From assembly GCA_025786725.1 (NCBI GenBank), contig JAHLTZ010000005.1, positions 682,001 to 746,000 on the forward strand: 64,000 bases of DNA, written 5' to 3'. Position numbers and translations under genes: made by a program. The notes under the pieces are model-generated. The model was not told the origin of the DNA. It saw only the letters and a list, made by a program, of their open reading frames with translations, and did not search any database. Position 1 is the stretch's first letter, and each line of letters opens with the position of its first letter. Shown one piece after another: positions 12,990 to 23,504 of the stretch. The stretch is from Syncephalis fuscata (taxonomy: Eukaryota > Zoopagomycota > Zoopagomycetes > Zoopagales > Piptocephalidaceae).

Positions 12990-15115
12990 ATGGTTACCGC
13001 TGTTATGGAACGAGAAGAAAAGTTTAAAGAAGATACGGCGAGTGATAGCAAGAAACGACGGCTATCGAGTATTTTAACGCCTAGTTGGACTAGTCCAGAC
13101 ACGACAAAATCACCTACCCCAATAGTATTACCAACTATGACAAAACCATTAATATGGACGCCTAAACGAGCAAATCAATCTAATGGCAGCAATGATAATG
13201 TGCCGTACACAGCAGCCGATGAGGCTCGTTTTAAGAAATTAAAAGAATTTTGTAAGGATACGGTGCCCGACTCATTTCTTCATGCTTGCTTTAAAGCTGG
13301 CTATGACACGCAAACAGCCATTACTGCAATGAATGTCAATTTATCCGATAAACGATGCGATTTCAAGTTAATCGAACGTTACAACAATCATCAGTTACCG
13401 CCTGGTCATAAACAAGCATTTGCTCGTTTTGTCAACGATGTCAATAAGAAACAGACATCAAGTGTAAAAAAGTCGTCAACTTTATCTAAATCAAAACGAA
13501 AACATAATCAAATTGATGGCAAGGTAGACTGTGGATTGTTTATGAATACTAATTAGTATTAACTAACTATTTAATATATGTGTTATATGAATTATATTAA
13601 AGCCTTCAAAGAGCTCCAGCAAGAAAGCGGCTAAACAAGCTAATTCAAGGCAAAGCAATTCACCTGCAGCACACGTATCAAAGGTAAGTCATAACTATAA
13701 TATCTACCAACGACTAACAATCAATAATAGAAACAAAAACGTAAAAATAAAAATAAAACAGATACAGCGGATGAAAGTACGAGGTTAACGATCAATCCAG
13801 TAATGATATGGTAAGTCATTCATAATTGTAATAAAATATATCTTAATTCTATATTATTCAGAGTTTTGAAGTTAGTAATTTAGATCAACCATCACTTGAA
13901 TCCACCATAGCACATGATCAGGATAAGGTAATGATTAGTGTAGATTAAATAATTAGTGTACTAATAATAGTAACAATAATTAGAGCAATAAAAAGAAAAA
14001 AGCAAAAAGAACAAAAAGAAGGAGAAACAAACAACAGCAACGAGTTAAGGTAATTAAGAATACAAAGATAAAAAATAATTATTAATCAGTAATATAGATG
14101 TTAACTGATTCAGATATCGAAATGCAGTCAGTATCAAAATCAAAATCAAAAGTAATCAAAGAAGTAAAATTAGAACAGAATGAAAAAGTACGTATTTATT
14201 GATATTAGTTTGACAGTTATTAATAAACTGTAGACAGCAATATCTACTAGTTCTATAAACCCTTCCACAGCCACAATAATTGAATCCAATACTGTAGACC
14301 AAGATGCTGCACTTGAACTATTAACTGTATCAACCAATTCAAACACTAATAACAACGATAGCAGTAGTGATAACAGCAGTGATGAAATTAAACAAGAAAA
14401 TAACATAGGATTAGAAAGTCAATACACACAGATAGTAGTACGACATTAAAGCTAAAAGTAAATTAATAACATCAACAAATGAGACTGTAGCGAGTAGTAG
14501 CGATGGTGTAGTAGTAATAGTAGCGACAGTAGCGACAGTAGCAGTGATGAAGAAAGTGACGAAAAGAGCGACATTGGTCCATTAAATGCACTAATAGATG
14601 ATTCAAATACAGCACACAAGTCTATGACATCTACTAAGAAGAACACTGAAGATGGTAGTTTAAATGAACATGTTGATCAAGATAGAAGAGCCCGTATTGC
14701 ACTGGCTGCTGATGCTCTAGTGATTATGGCATCGACTAATTATAACAGTATTAAGCCACGACGAGCAGTAACTACACTTAGTCAAATGGTATCATCAGGG
14801 CAATATAATCCATTGACTACTCGTACAAATACATTGAATAGTGAACCAGGCCATAGTAAAGCGATAACAAAAGATAAGACTATCAATACAGCTTTGCCTT
14901 CATCTGACGAAGAAGAAGAGGACGACGACGAAGAGATGGAAGAAGCAGCGCCTAACAACGACCAATCCAATAGTGAATCAGATACATCAAGCGACTCTTC
15001 CTCCTCTGACGATGATGATATGCCTATTAACCAGTTAAAACTACGTATAGCTGGACAAAGAACTACTCGAAAACGTCGTGGTGATCTGTTTGATCTTGCC
15101 AATGATATGAAATAA
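12990..15115 (+). CDS. Uncharacterised acidic, probably nuclear protein
   Basis: I do not recognise this protein. The first exon (12990-13527) has a basic start with KKRRLSS, then a compact region around FCKDTVPDSFLHACFKAGY followed by ITAMNVNLSD. That region has the look of a small helical UBA/CUE-like fold, which is a guess. Later exons are short, lysine-rich (NKKKKAKRTKRRR near 13990) or serine/acid-rich. The last exon (about 14624-15115) has RRARIALAADALVIMAS, then a stretch of Asp/Glu (14905-14945), a Ser/Asp tract, and a basic end RTTRKRRGDLF. At least six tiny introns of 45-80 bases are implied. Basic clusters and acidic tracts suggest a nuclear or nucleolar chaperone-like or chromatin protein. 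An ATG at 12954 lies in the same frame, but the hydrophobic segment it would add looks non-native. Confidence 0.6.
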
Positions 15116-15155
15116 TGTATTGCCATAATAAACTTTATTAAATGCTTATATAACT

Positions 15156-17348
15156 TTAGTGGCCACCAGTAGGGCCTACTTCAGCCTGTACCTCGGACCA
15201 ACGACGTGGTCGAACTAGTCCGCCTACAATGGCGGCAATAGCAGTGGGTGGTATTAAGGAAATAAACAGAACATGGAATGCTTTAACAATGCTGTGAATT
15301 ACTTGAGCTTGAATATCTTGAGGTAATTCGTGTATGCCATCCAATGAGCCTGAAACACCATGACCACCCTAAATAATAATAATAATAGATTAAAAATTAG
15401 AAATTAGTCATAGAAATAGGATTGAATTTAATGTGACTTACAGCAGCAGTTGACCATACACTTGTATCTGGTGCGTCTTTGGCCATAGCATTATTGAATA
15501 CTGAGCCAGAAACGGCCAATCCAATAGTGGCCCCCATCATTTGGAAAAATGAACAAAGCATTGTCGATACCGCAATATCTAAAGAACAAGAAGAAATTAG
15601 TAACGGTCATTTTTGTATGGATATGACTTACCTTTATTTTGACTTGATGCTTGAGCGGATAGAAATACGGTTTGCCAGACAGCGCCTAATCCTGCACCGG
15701 CCACCATTAAAATGATAACTTCGGCGGCTAAATGCGATGTTTCCCAAAAGGTCACACCTAGTCCAAGGGCGATAATAGTTAAGGTGAAGCCACTTGCAAG
15801 GATGACGGGATAGGACCAGGCAGATAATCGGCCAATAATTACTGTGGATAAGCCAGTACTAATACAGCAGGTAATCATTAACGGTATAAGCATAAGACCA
15901 GCTTCAGTGGCTGTTTTGTTGCGTACAAGCTAAATAGTAGTAATAGTAATAGTAATAAAGTTTTGTTAGCTAATTAATGAATAGTAAAGGTGGTGTCTAT
16001 CCATACGCTACCTGATAGAATAGGGGGAAATAGTAGACTAATGTAAATATAACCCAACCGCCAAGAAAAGAGGTCAACATACTAAGAGCAACGCTACGTG
16101 ACTTTAGAATATGGCCGGGAATAAATGGTTCCTTAGCGTAGTGACCCTCGACCCATATAAAGGCACCACAGATAACAACGGCCACACAGAGTAAACTAAT
16201 AACCACAGGCGAATCCCATGGATAGGCATTACCGCCCCAGCCAATAGCGAGTAATGCTGAAACAATAGAAATAAGTAACAGGACAGCACCTGGGTAGTCG
16301 ATTTGCTTCAATTTCCTCGTCATTGATCCTTTAATGGGGGGCATTTTAAAACCAAATACGATAATAAGTAATGAAATTATACCAATGGGTAAATTAATAT
16401 AAAACTATATATAATAGTTAAATTAATATTAATTGCATTAATCAAGTGTTAATGACTTACGGCCCAACGCCAAGTAGCGTGATCGGTAAAAACACCGCCC
16501 AATAGCGGTCCTACAGCGGCACTAATAGCAAAAACAGCACCAAACCATCCTTGTAGCATAGCACTTCGCTCGGGACTGGATACAGCTACAAATGAATGAA
16601 TTCATCAATTAAAAGTTAACAGTCACATTCTATATTAGTAACGTGTCACTATATCAACACTGACTTACCAGTAATAATAACGAGGGAAAGGGCGTACATA
16701 CTTTCACCACCAATTCCCGATACAGCTCGGAAAACAATAAGCATTGTCATGCTATTGGAAAGGGCACAACCAAGCGAACCACCAAGGAACATAATTAATG
16801 CAAATAAAAAGACAGGCTTTAAACCAAAGATGGCGGTCAATTTGCCATAGAGTGGGGTAACGGCAGCTGTAGTTAATAAATAGGCACTGCCAATCCAGGA
16901 GACGTCATTAAGTCCATTGAATTCAGAGGCAATGCGGGGAATGGCTGTCGCTACAATCGTTTGATCGAGAGAGCAAAGAAAAACGGTAAGCGCAAGACCG
17001 GCAAATAGAATAAGCGAATGCTTAAACGACATCTGCTCCATCGGTTGTGACTTATTGACAGGGTCATCCTTGCCAGCATTCTCTAGACTATCTAGTTGGG
17101 CTTCAGGATGATAATCACTAAACTTTACGTGTTCTTATTCGAATCGGTTGAGTAAACGGACGAGTTGATGGGTGAAAGAGAACGTTGAATGATGGCGTCG
17201 TGGTATCTTCAGCAGTATCGAGTACAGTAGCATTCGTACTATGTAGCGTGTCTTCTTCCTCGAGAGCAATAGCTGTAAGATCATTATCCGGCTGTGCCAC
17301 CTGGGTCAACGACGCACTGGTCGGACGATCTCCATCGGGTGCGGGCAT
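15156..17348 (-). CDS. MFS multidrug exporter, DHA2 (14-helix) family
   Basis: This is a plasma-membrane proton antiporter of the fungal DHA2 family, which exports drugs, toxins or organic metabolites. The cytosolic N-terminus (from 17348) is hydrophilic. Helix 1 begins at FKHSLILFAGLALTVFL, followed by the diagnostic LDQTIVATAIPRIASEF and WIGSAYLLTTAAVTPLYGKL (motif A region, about 16830-16960). Further exons give GWGGNAYPWDSP, a KEPFIPGHIL loop and GAGLGAVWQTVFLSAQAS. The C-terminus is basic (RPRRWSEVQAEV), ending at 15156-15158. Six or so introns of 60-110 bases are visible. A frame change near 17118, at a TTT run, separates the N-terminal extension from the core. If that extension is not translated, the ATG at 17041 (MEQMSF) would give a complete transporter core. 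It is a paralogue of the exporter at 39.2 kb. Confidence 0.85.
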
Positions 17349-18256
17349 AGTTTTTAGGTGGTAAAAGGGCCAAGCAAAGCTTTTCCAGCTTGAATAGACT
17401 TGAAAGTCGACCGTAAGATACGTGCGTAAACAAAGACGCTTGGGTAAGGGAGAGGCTAATATAAGGGACCACTAGAACTGTAAAAGTATAATAATAGATA
17501 AAGTGTTGAATAAATAAAAAGTTAATTAATAAATGAACTAAAAAAGAAGAAAAAAGGGGCAGAAAATAATACTAACCTGTAAACCAATGTTATTGGATGT
17601 CAAAATTTAATTAAGTGGACTGTAAAATGTGGATATCGGTGATGTGGTGATCGGCCGCAATGGAAGGTGAAACAATAATAATAGCCGTATTAATAGCAAT
17701 TATTAAATTGTGACAATAGAGAGAGAGAGAGGACTGTGAAAACAAAGCGTGGTTCCAAAGAATGGATAAGCCAACTAGATAAATGAGTGAGAGCAATATC
17801 CAAAGAGACGGGCCTGATAGCAGTAGTGAATAATGGAGAGGTGTGGCGAATAGCTTTGACGTGAATACTGTGCTAAATTGCTGTATTTCATTTGAAAACT
17901 GGGAAAATCACAACTTATGTATTTGAAAGACTAGGATTTATTATTTCTTCTATAGAGAAGTATTTTGTCGGCAAATATCGGAGATGTAAAACAAATCCTG
18001 CTAATATTGGTCGTTTTGAGTCATTTAAGGCCTCATACCATACAACGAGGCATCATCTGATAATCCGCACGTACAATTTACCCGAGTATTATTACTAAGC
18101 ACGTCAATAGCAACGGTGGTGTAGCGAATAAACATTTACTGAAGACACTTTATAGTGGTGTGTGTGTACATATGTAACGTAGAACAGCTTAAGTATTTAA
18201 TAAACATTTTTTATTTTATTTTTATTTTGTTATCATTTTAACCACCACCACTAATC
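17349..18256. other. Divergent promoter region of MFS exporter and THG1
   Basis: About 0.9 kb lies between two divergent start codons. The sequence next to the MFS start is purine-rich on the plus strand (about 17540-17560 and a GAGAGAGAGAG run near 17720-17732), meaning a pyrimidine-rich leader on that gene's sense strand, common in fungal promoters. No gene is visible; the short frame at 17892-18098 has no recognisable features. Confidence 0.45.
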
Positions 18257-19470
18257 ATGGCAAATAGTAAATTTGAATACGTAAAACAATTTGAACAGGA
18301 ACAGCGTCTACTATCGCACTGTTGGATTGTAGTGCGCTTAGATGGGCGAGGCTTTCATCGGTAGGGATGCATACACATACACATACCTTGACTATTGCAA
18401 ATAGTGCAGTTTAATTGACAATACTGTGAATCGGATTCTACATTAACTTTAGATTCGCAAGTGAACACGGTTTTGCCAAGCCGAATGACGATCGTGCCTT
18501 GGCAGTAGCCAACCAGGCCGCGTCTACAGTAATGCAAGACGTGCAAGATGCTGTTTTAGCCTATGGTCAAAGTGATGAATATAGGTAAACATTGAGAATA
18601 TAACAAACATAGACAATAGTGTATATTTATTAAAACAATGGCTATAACACTTAGTTTTGTACTTGATCGAACGACGCGTCTTTTCGGTCGTCGTGAAAGG
18701 TTGGTGGTTATTACTACGATAACAGCGCTATCTTCTAATAGTATGCCAACCTTGTTATTTTTAGTAAAATTATATCAACAATATGTAGTTTATTCACATC
18801 AGCTTATGTTCTTTATTGGTCGCGTCATTTCCCTAATACACCTTTAAAATACCCACCTTCTTTTGATGCACGTGCCGTTTGTTATCCAACTTGTCAACAT
18901 TTACGCGACTATCTTTCTTGGCGTCAAGCTGATTGTAACTATCATGATAATGGAGCATTGTTGTTCTATGACTAATTCAAGCACTGTAGGTCATATCAAT
19001 AATTTGTATAACACAAGCTTTTGGGCATTGGTGCAAGAGGGTGGCATGTCGGAACGTGAGTCTGAGGAAGCCTTACGGGTAACTATATTGAATTAATATT
19101 ACCATAGATAAAAATACAACTAATATTAATAATGCTAATTTATAGGGAACGTTTTCTTCGGATAAAAATGAGTTGCTATTTACTAAATTCAATATTAATT
19201 ACAATGCGTTGCCGGCCATTTATCGCAAAGGATCAATACTAGTATGGGGACGGGTAAATACCGGCTATAGTATCAATGTGATATGTAAATCTAATTATTA
19301 TTGTTATTTAGGTTGATGTACAAGTAACCACACCAAAGGGCGAGACAGCTATAAGAGCAAAGAAAGAAGTTCGTCTATTGCACGAAGATATGATTGGCGA
19401 TGAATTCTGGATTCGACGACCTGAACTATTAGGAAAGGATACGCCTACAACACCCAAAAATACCGAATAA
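18257..19470 (+). CDS. THG1: tRNA-His guanylyltransferase
   Basis: Thg1 adds the essential G(-1) to the 5' end of tRNA-His by 3'-5' nucleotide addition, creating the identity element for histidyl-tRNA synthetase. The start at 18257 gives [14 protein letters not shown]. The metal-binding motif [12 protein letters not shown] is split by the first intron (about 18361-18450), followed by [12 protein letters not shown] and [12 protein letters not shown], both hallmark Thg1 motifs. Later exons give [34 protein letters not shown] (split by an intron whose acceptor is near 18990) and the C-terminal [17 protein letters not shown]; the stop is at 19468-19470. The length, about 270-280 residues after splicing, fits the family. 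I saw no frame break, which makes this one of the cleaner genes in the window. Confidence 0.9.
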
Positions 19471-19527
19471 GAACAATTGAATTAAATATAAAGTGTGATT
19501 TAAATGTAACAAAAGTATGCATAATTT

Positions 19528-19737
19528 CTAATTGAAAAAATAGCCAAGGGAGATGTATGAATATTGATAATACAACCTATTATGTGCATGTACATGTTGA
19601 AGTATACAAATAATATAGATAGCAATAAAAGCTATTTTTATTAATAAAGTATAATTTATATGGTATATGATAGTATATATTAAATTACTAATAATGGCAA
19701 GATTATAGTGTGTATAGCTCAGTAAATAAATTAGCAA
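19528..19737 (+). repeat. Left arm of a ~205-bp inverted repeat
   Basis: Starting at CTAATTGAAAA, this segment is nearly identical to the reverse complement of 22337-22541, with only a handful of differences by eye. It contains the shared AGCCAAGGGAGATGTATGAA and GTGTGTATAGCTCAGTAAAT blocks. It begins only about 60 bases after the THG1 stop, so it may lie in that gene's 3' UTR. Its role is unknown. Confidence 0.85.
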
Positions 19738-19864
19738 TTTTTATTAATAATGTGTAGTTAGTATACAATAGAAAGATACAATAGTGCGAATATATAATGA
19801 AGGAAGCATGAAGAATGATGTCAAAGTTATAGCGTGTATAGCTCAATGAGCAGAATGAGCAATG
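19634..19864. repeat. Diverged tandem duplication inside the left arm region
   Basis: Two adjacent units, about 19634-19737 and 19738-19864, share a start TTTTTATTAATAA and an end TTATAG(C/T)GTGTATAGCTCA followed by GCAAT. They are visibly related but diverged. The right inverted arm carries only one unit, so the duplication seems specific to the left side. Confidence 0.5.
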
Positions 19865-20690
19865 CTGAGGCCTATAACAAATAGAACGTGTCCAGTGCAT
19901 CATAGAATAATATACTAAAATTTAAGTAAATAACGAGGTGTGGTGGATGGATAAATGATATATGCGTACATGATAATACTAATGAGCATTTTGATGACTA
20001 ATGTCACTCACTACCTAGTTTCACGTTCAAATGAGCAAATTTATATTTCAATTACACAAATATTAGCAAATGTATTAATGTGAACACCAATTACAATAAA
20101 TGGCTAATATAATTTTAATTATACAATATAACCAATTGTAATTTATAAATAATAACACAAACTAAGCGGCTAAGTGGTATGTTACAACTGCCGATGATTC
20201 TATTATTGTTATTGTTGTATCTATATTTATTTATTATATTGGAGTTACTATCAAGATGCTCTATAATTATTCTATAGTAAACAATAAACAGCACTTAACA
20301 TTCATATAAACTAAATTCATAGTCAATATTCATTTTATAGCAATGTTTTTTATTTGATATAATGGTTTATATTAATTAATCATTGATTTGGCTTGTAACA
20401 TTACAATGATTTTGCAACATTCATCAGTCACTTGTACAAACCAGGTATGCACGCTTGTAATTACCTGTTAAGTATTTTTAGCCGTGCTACCTAGCAAATA
20501 CAGTAACTGTTCGGGTAACAATATACCGCTGCATAGTGCCATTAACTGGTTTATGCTACCCATAGTGGATGCTTAAATGACTCACCACTTTTCTATTTAT
20601 AGGCAATCTTTATCCATTATTGAATCAGATAATTAAAACACCGCTACTACTCGTGCCTGATTCTTCCCAGCCCCGTAACATCCGCCTTCC
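19865..20690. other. AT-rich region between repeat and acyltransferase
   Basis: No coding sequence is recognisable. Short pieces (CTAGTTTCA(C/T)GTT near 20017, GTATACAATAGAAA near 19760) resemble the sequence at 38.6-38.95 kb downstream of the ABC transporter, hinting at an old dispersed repeat. The 3' part presumably holds the acyltransferase promoter. Confidence 0.35.
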
Positions 20691-20693
20691 ACC

Positions 20694-22002
20694 ATGGTAA
20701 TCAACATTCCAACAGAAACTGGTTAAAGCCAAGGGCGACCACGTTAGTTCAACGGTTGAATTAAGCTATGGCGATCATATTCTGGACCTTTTGTTTCGCA
20801 AAGATTGGTTTTTATAAAAACCATGAACATGTGAAAGATTTTATGCCAACAGACCGGCTAACGGAAGGACTTTACAAAACTCTGGATGAATACCCAATAT
20901 TCTATGGTCGTCTCTCACAAAGTAAAACTGGCCGTTATGAAATACGACCATCCCACGATGGCATACCATTTCGGGAAGTTTATTCGGAAAACGATATTTC
21001 AATGTATGAACCAAACTGGCCACAAGCCAGCATTTCCAAAGAATTACAACCCTTTAAGGGTGCACCATCAGAGGAAACGCCATTATTTGCGGCTAAAATA
21101 ACTCGTTTTGCCAACAACTCTGGAATGGTTATTGGTATTGCATGGCATCACTATGTCACGGATGGCTATGGCTTTGCCATGTTTATGAGAACATGGGCGG
21201 CGTTTTGTCGTAACGAAACGCCTGAGCTGCCTAATCATGATCGTTTTCTACTGGAGCCAGAACATTCTTATCCACCCTATACGTACAAAGACTCAGTTGA
21301 TTTAAATAAATATGCGGGTAGAGGTGCTATGATCCGATTTACACCGGACAAACTTGTTGCGCTTAAAGCAGCAGCGGTGGGCTCGCTTAGTGAAGAAGAG
21401 CGAAAGGCTGGCTGGTTATCGACTATGGACGCGGTTATTGTTGTTTTGTGGCGAGCCTTGGTTCGAGCACGTCAACTGCCTGCGGGCATGCCGTTGACGC
21501 AGGGATCTTCTATCAACTTACGACCTCAACTAGAGTCGTTTCCCCAAAATTATTTTGGCAATGCTATTGTTATTGCAACTATGACAAAAACGGTCGGCGA
21601 TCTACTTGGAAACTCTTTAGGTAGCATAGCAGTGGCTCATCGCCAATCGCTCATGGCCCACAAGAACATCACGAAAGACGACTGGCTAAGCCAAGCAGAT
21701 GTCACCAGCAGAGTATCTCAAGCTGATAGAGGCAGCTATTGGATGGCTCATACCGATTATCTTTTTACTGACTGGTCAAAATTCAAGTATTACACTCTAG
21801 ATTTTGGGGATGGTATTCCTGTACGCACTCGGCGTTTTCTAATCGACAATCGAGCCATGGTGTGTGTATTTGATGCGCCACCCACGTCGACTGAAAAAGG
21901 ATCATCGCTTGGTCTTGAAATATATTTAATATTGCCGAAGAACATTATGCACATTTTGTGGCCGATGAAGAGCTATTTACTTTTGCCGATTTACTTGACT
22001 AA
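20694..22002 (+). CDS. BAHD-type acyltransferase (two frame breaks)
   Basis: A CoA-dependent acyltransferase of the BAHD/transferase family (PF02458), nearer to fungal trichothecene-acetyltransferase-like members than to WS/DGAT. The main frame (20768-22018) shows GFYKNHEHVKDFMPTDRL, the catalytic HHYVTDG at about 21149-21169 (HxxxD with His and Asp intact), MDAVIVVLWRALVRARQL, INLRPQLESFPQNYFGNAI and the structural DFGDG (DFGWG-like) near 21806. Upstream in another frame, 20762-20800 reads ELSYGDHIL, the expected N-terminal segment, so the true start lies before 20768. Downstream, near 21940, a one-base shift would restore the family-like end HYAHFVADEELFTFADLLD with a stop at 22000-22002. 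Two single-base breaks in conserved places mean either recent decay or assembly error. The gene sits between two inverted repeat arms. The substrate is unknown. Confidence 0.8.
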
Positions 22003-22336
22003 TACTATAATAAAGTGATATCTAATACTGGTAATGACCAATATTAGTTGTCGATTGCTTTAAAATGGCAGTACCCTATATATGCTATTTAAGCTTTTTG
22101 TTATAAAACTATTATGTTAACTAGTTATATTATAAATGTACTACTGCTTTATAGCAATTTGATATGCTTTACTTGGTTATGCTTGTTCTATTTATAGTCT
22201 TTCTATTCATATAGCATTTTTACCAATTCATTTATTATAGTTTTAATTCCATTTTACTGTGCCTTTTACTGTATAATGATTACATACTAGTAAATTTTGT
22301 TGATTTACTATTAACTCTGATTGCTATTAAATTAAA

Positions 22337-22541
22337 TTTATTTACTGAGCTATACACACTATAACCTTGCCATTATTAGTAATTTTAATATATACTATCA
22401 TATACCATATAAACTATACTTTATTAATAAAAATAGCTTTTATTGCTATCTATATTATTTGTATACTTCAACATGTACATGCACATAATATGTTGTATTA
22501 TCAATATTCATACATCTCCCTTGGCTATTCTTTTCAATTAG
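22337..22541 (-). repeat. Right arm of the ~205-bp inverted repeat
   Basis: This is the reverse-complement partner of 19528-19737. The outer end TTTTCAATTAG mirrors the left CTAATTGAAAA. No obvious direct target-site duplication flanks the pair (TAATTT on the left, AACATT on the right). The arms enclose about 2.6 kb including the acyltransferase. Confidence 0.85.
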
Positions 22542-23504
22542 AACATTCTACTAGTTTACAGTTACATTCCAATATGAATAAGTTTAGCGAAACAAAATAA
22601 TATCAAATTAAGCACCTAATCTATTTTTGACCAAATCTCCAACAACAATCAGCTCACATCATGCTGAAATTAATAACTGGCAAGTGTCTATTGCATAAAT
22701 GTAGGCCTATAGCCAAGTTATAAATACTAACAACGCTAAAAATAAAATATTCACATTTGAAATCTTTAACGATAATTAATTGTTATACCAATTTGCTATA
22801 TAGCAACATATACCATAAAAGATATTTATAGATAAAAAAGCAACAACTGTACTAATCCACCTGTCATTAACATGAAATACCAATATCTATACCTATTTTA
22901 CATTATCAACAACGTGGTTTATTGACAAAACAGCAAGGAGTCGACCAAGGCAGAATCATACAACACAAGTCGTTTTAAAGTCTTGCATATCATCACAAGC
23001 AGAATACCATAAAGATAGCCACTGTGCACGTTGCTTGGGAAGAGTATTGCCCTGGCATGCATACTAAATAGTGTAGACCACGCATACGATTTTCATATTC
23101 CGCTTCTTGGCACTCAGCACTTTTACTGTCTATTCGTTATTAGCACCACGCTTTCATACTCCTTTATTCCTCGCTAGCCATTCAGTCTTTCATTAAGCCA
23201 GTCTCTCAACCTATTACTCCTCATTCTCTTTACGTATACTGGCGCGGCATTTTTGCATTATATTGGTGTCACAGCCGCTTGTCATTAAATTCTAACCCTC
23301 ACACTTATATTCAATCATACTGCCGTGCCTATTAAAACAAAGCAAGATTGCATTAACCAGTGAATCAAACTACTTGTTTAGTACTGGCATTTACTAGCTT
23401 CCTACAGTATCGAAATTCTCATTTTATTAGACACTTATTGCTGCTACGACTACTAATAGTCTACAAGTTAGTGCTGTTGAATGTATACAGCAACGATCAT
23501 CACG
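22542..23504. other. Intergenic and promoter region of the WD40 phosphatase gene
   Basis: No gene is recognisable. From about 23080 the composition becomes less AT-rich and pyrimidine-rich on the plus strand (CTTTCATACTCCTTTATTCC and similar), as expected of a fungal promoter or leader for the gene starting at 23505. Confidence 0.4.

Noticed and set aside
19528-19903. Minus-strand open frames with similar proteins to 22367-22600 (+)
   Set aside because: The protein similarity arises because both lie in the inverted repeat arms; composition and hydrophobic AT-rich codons look non-coding.
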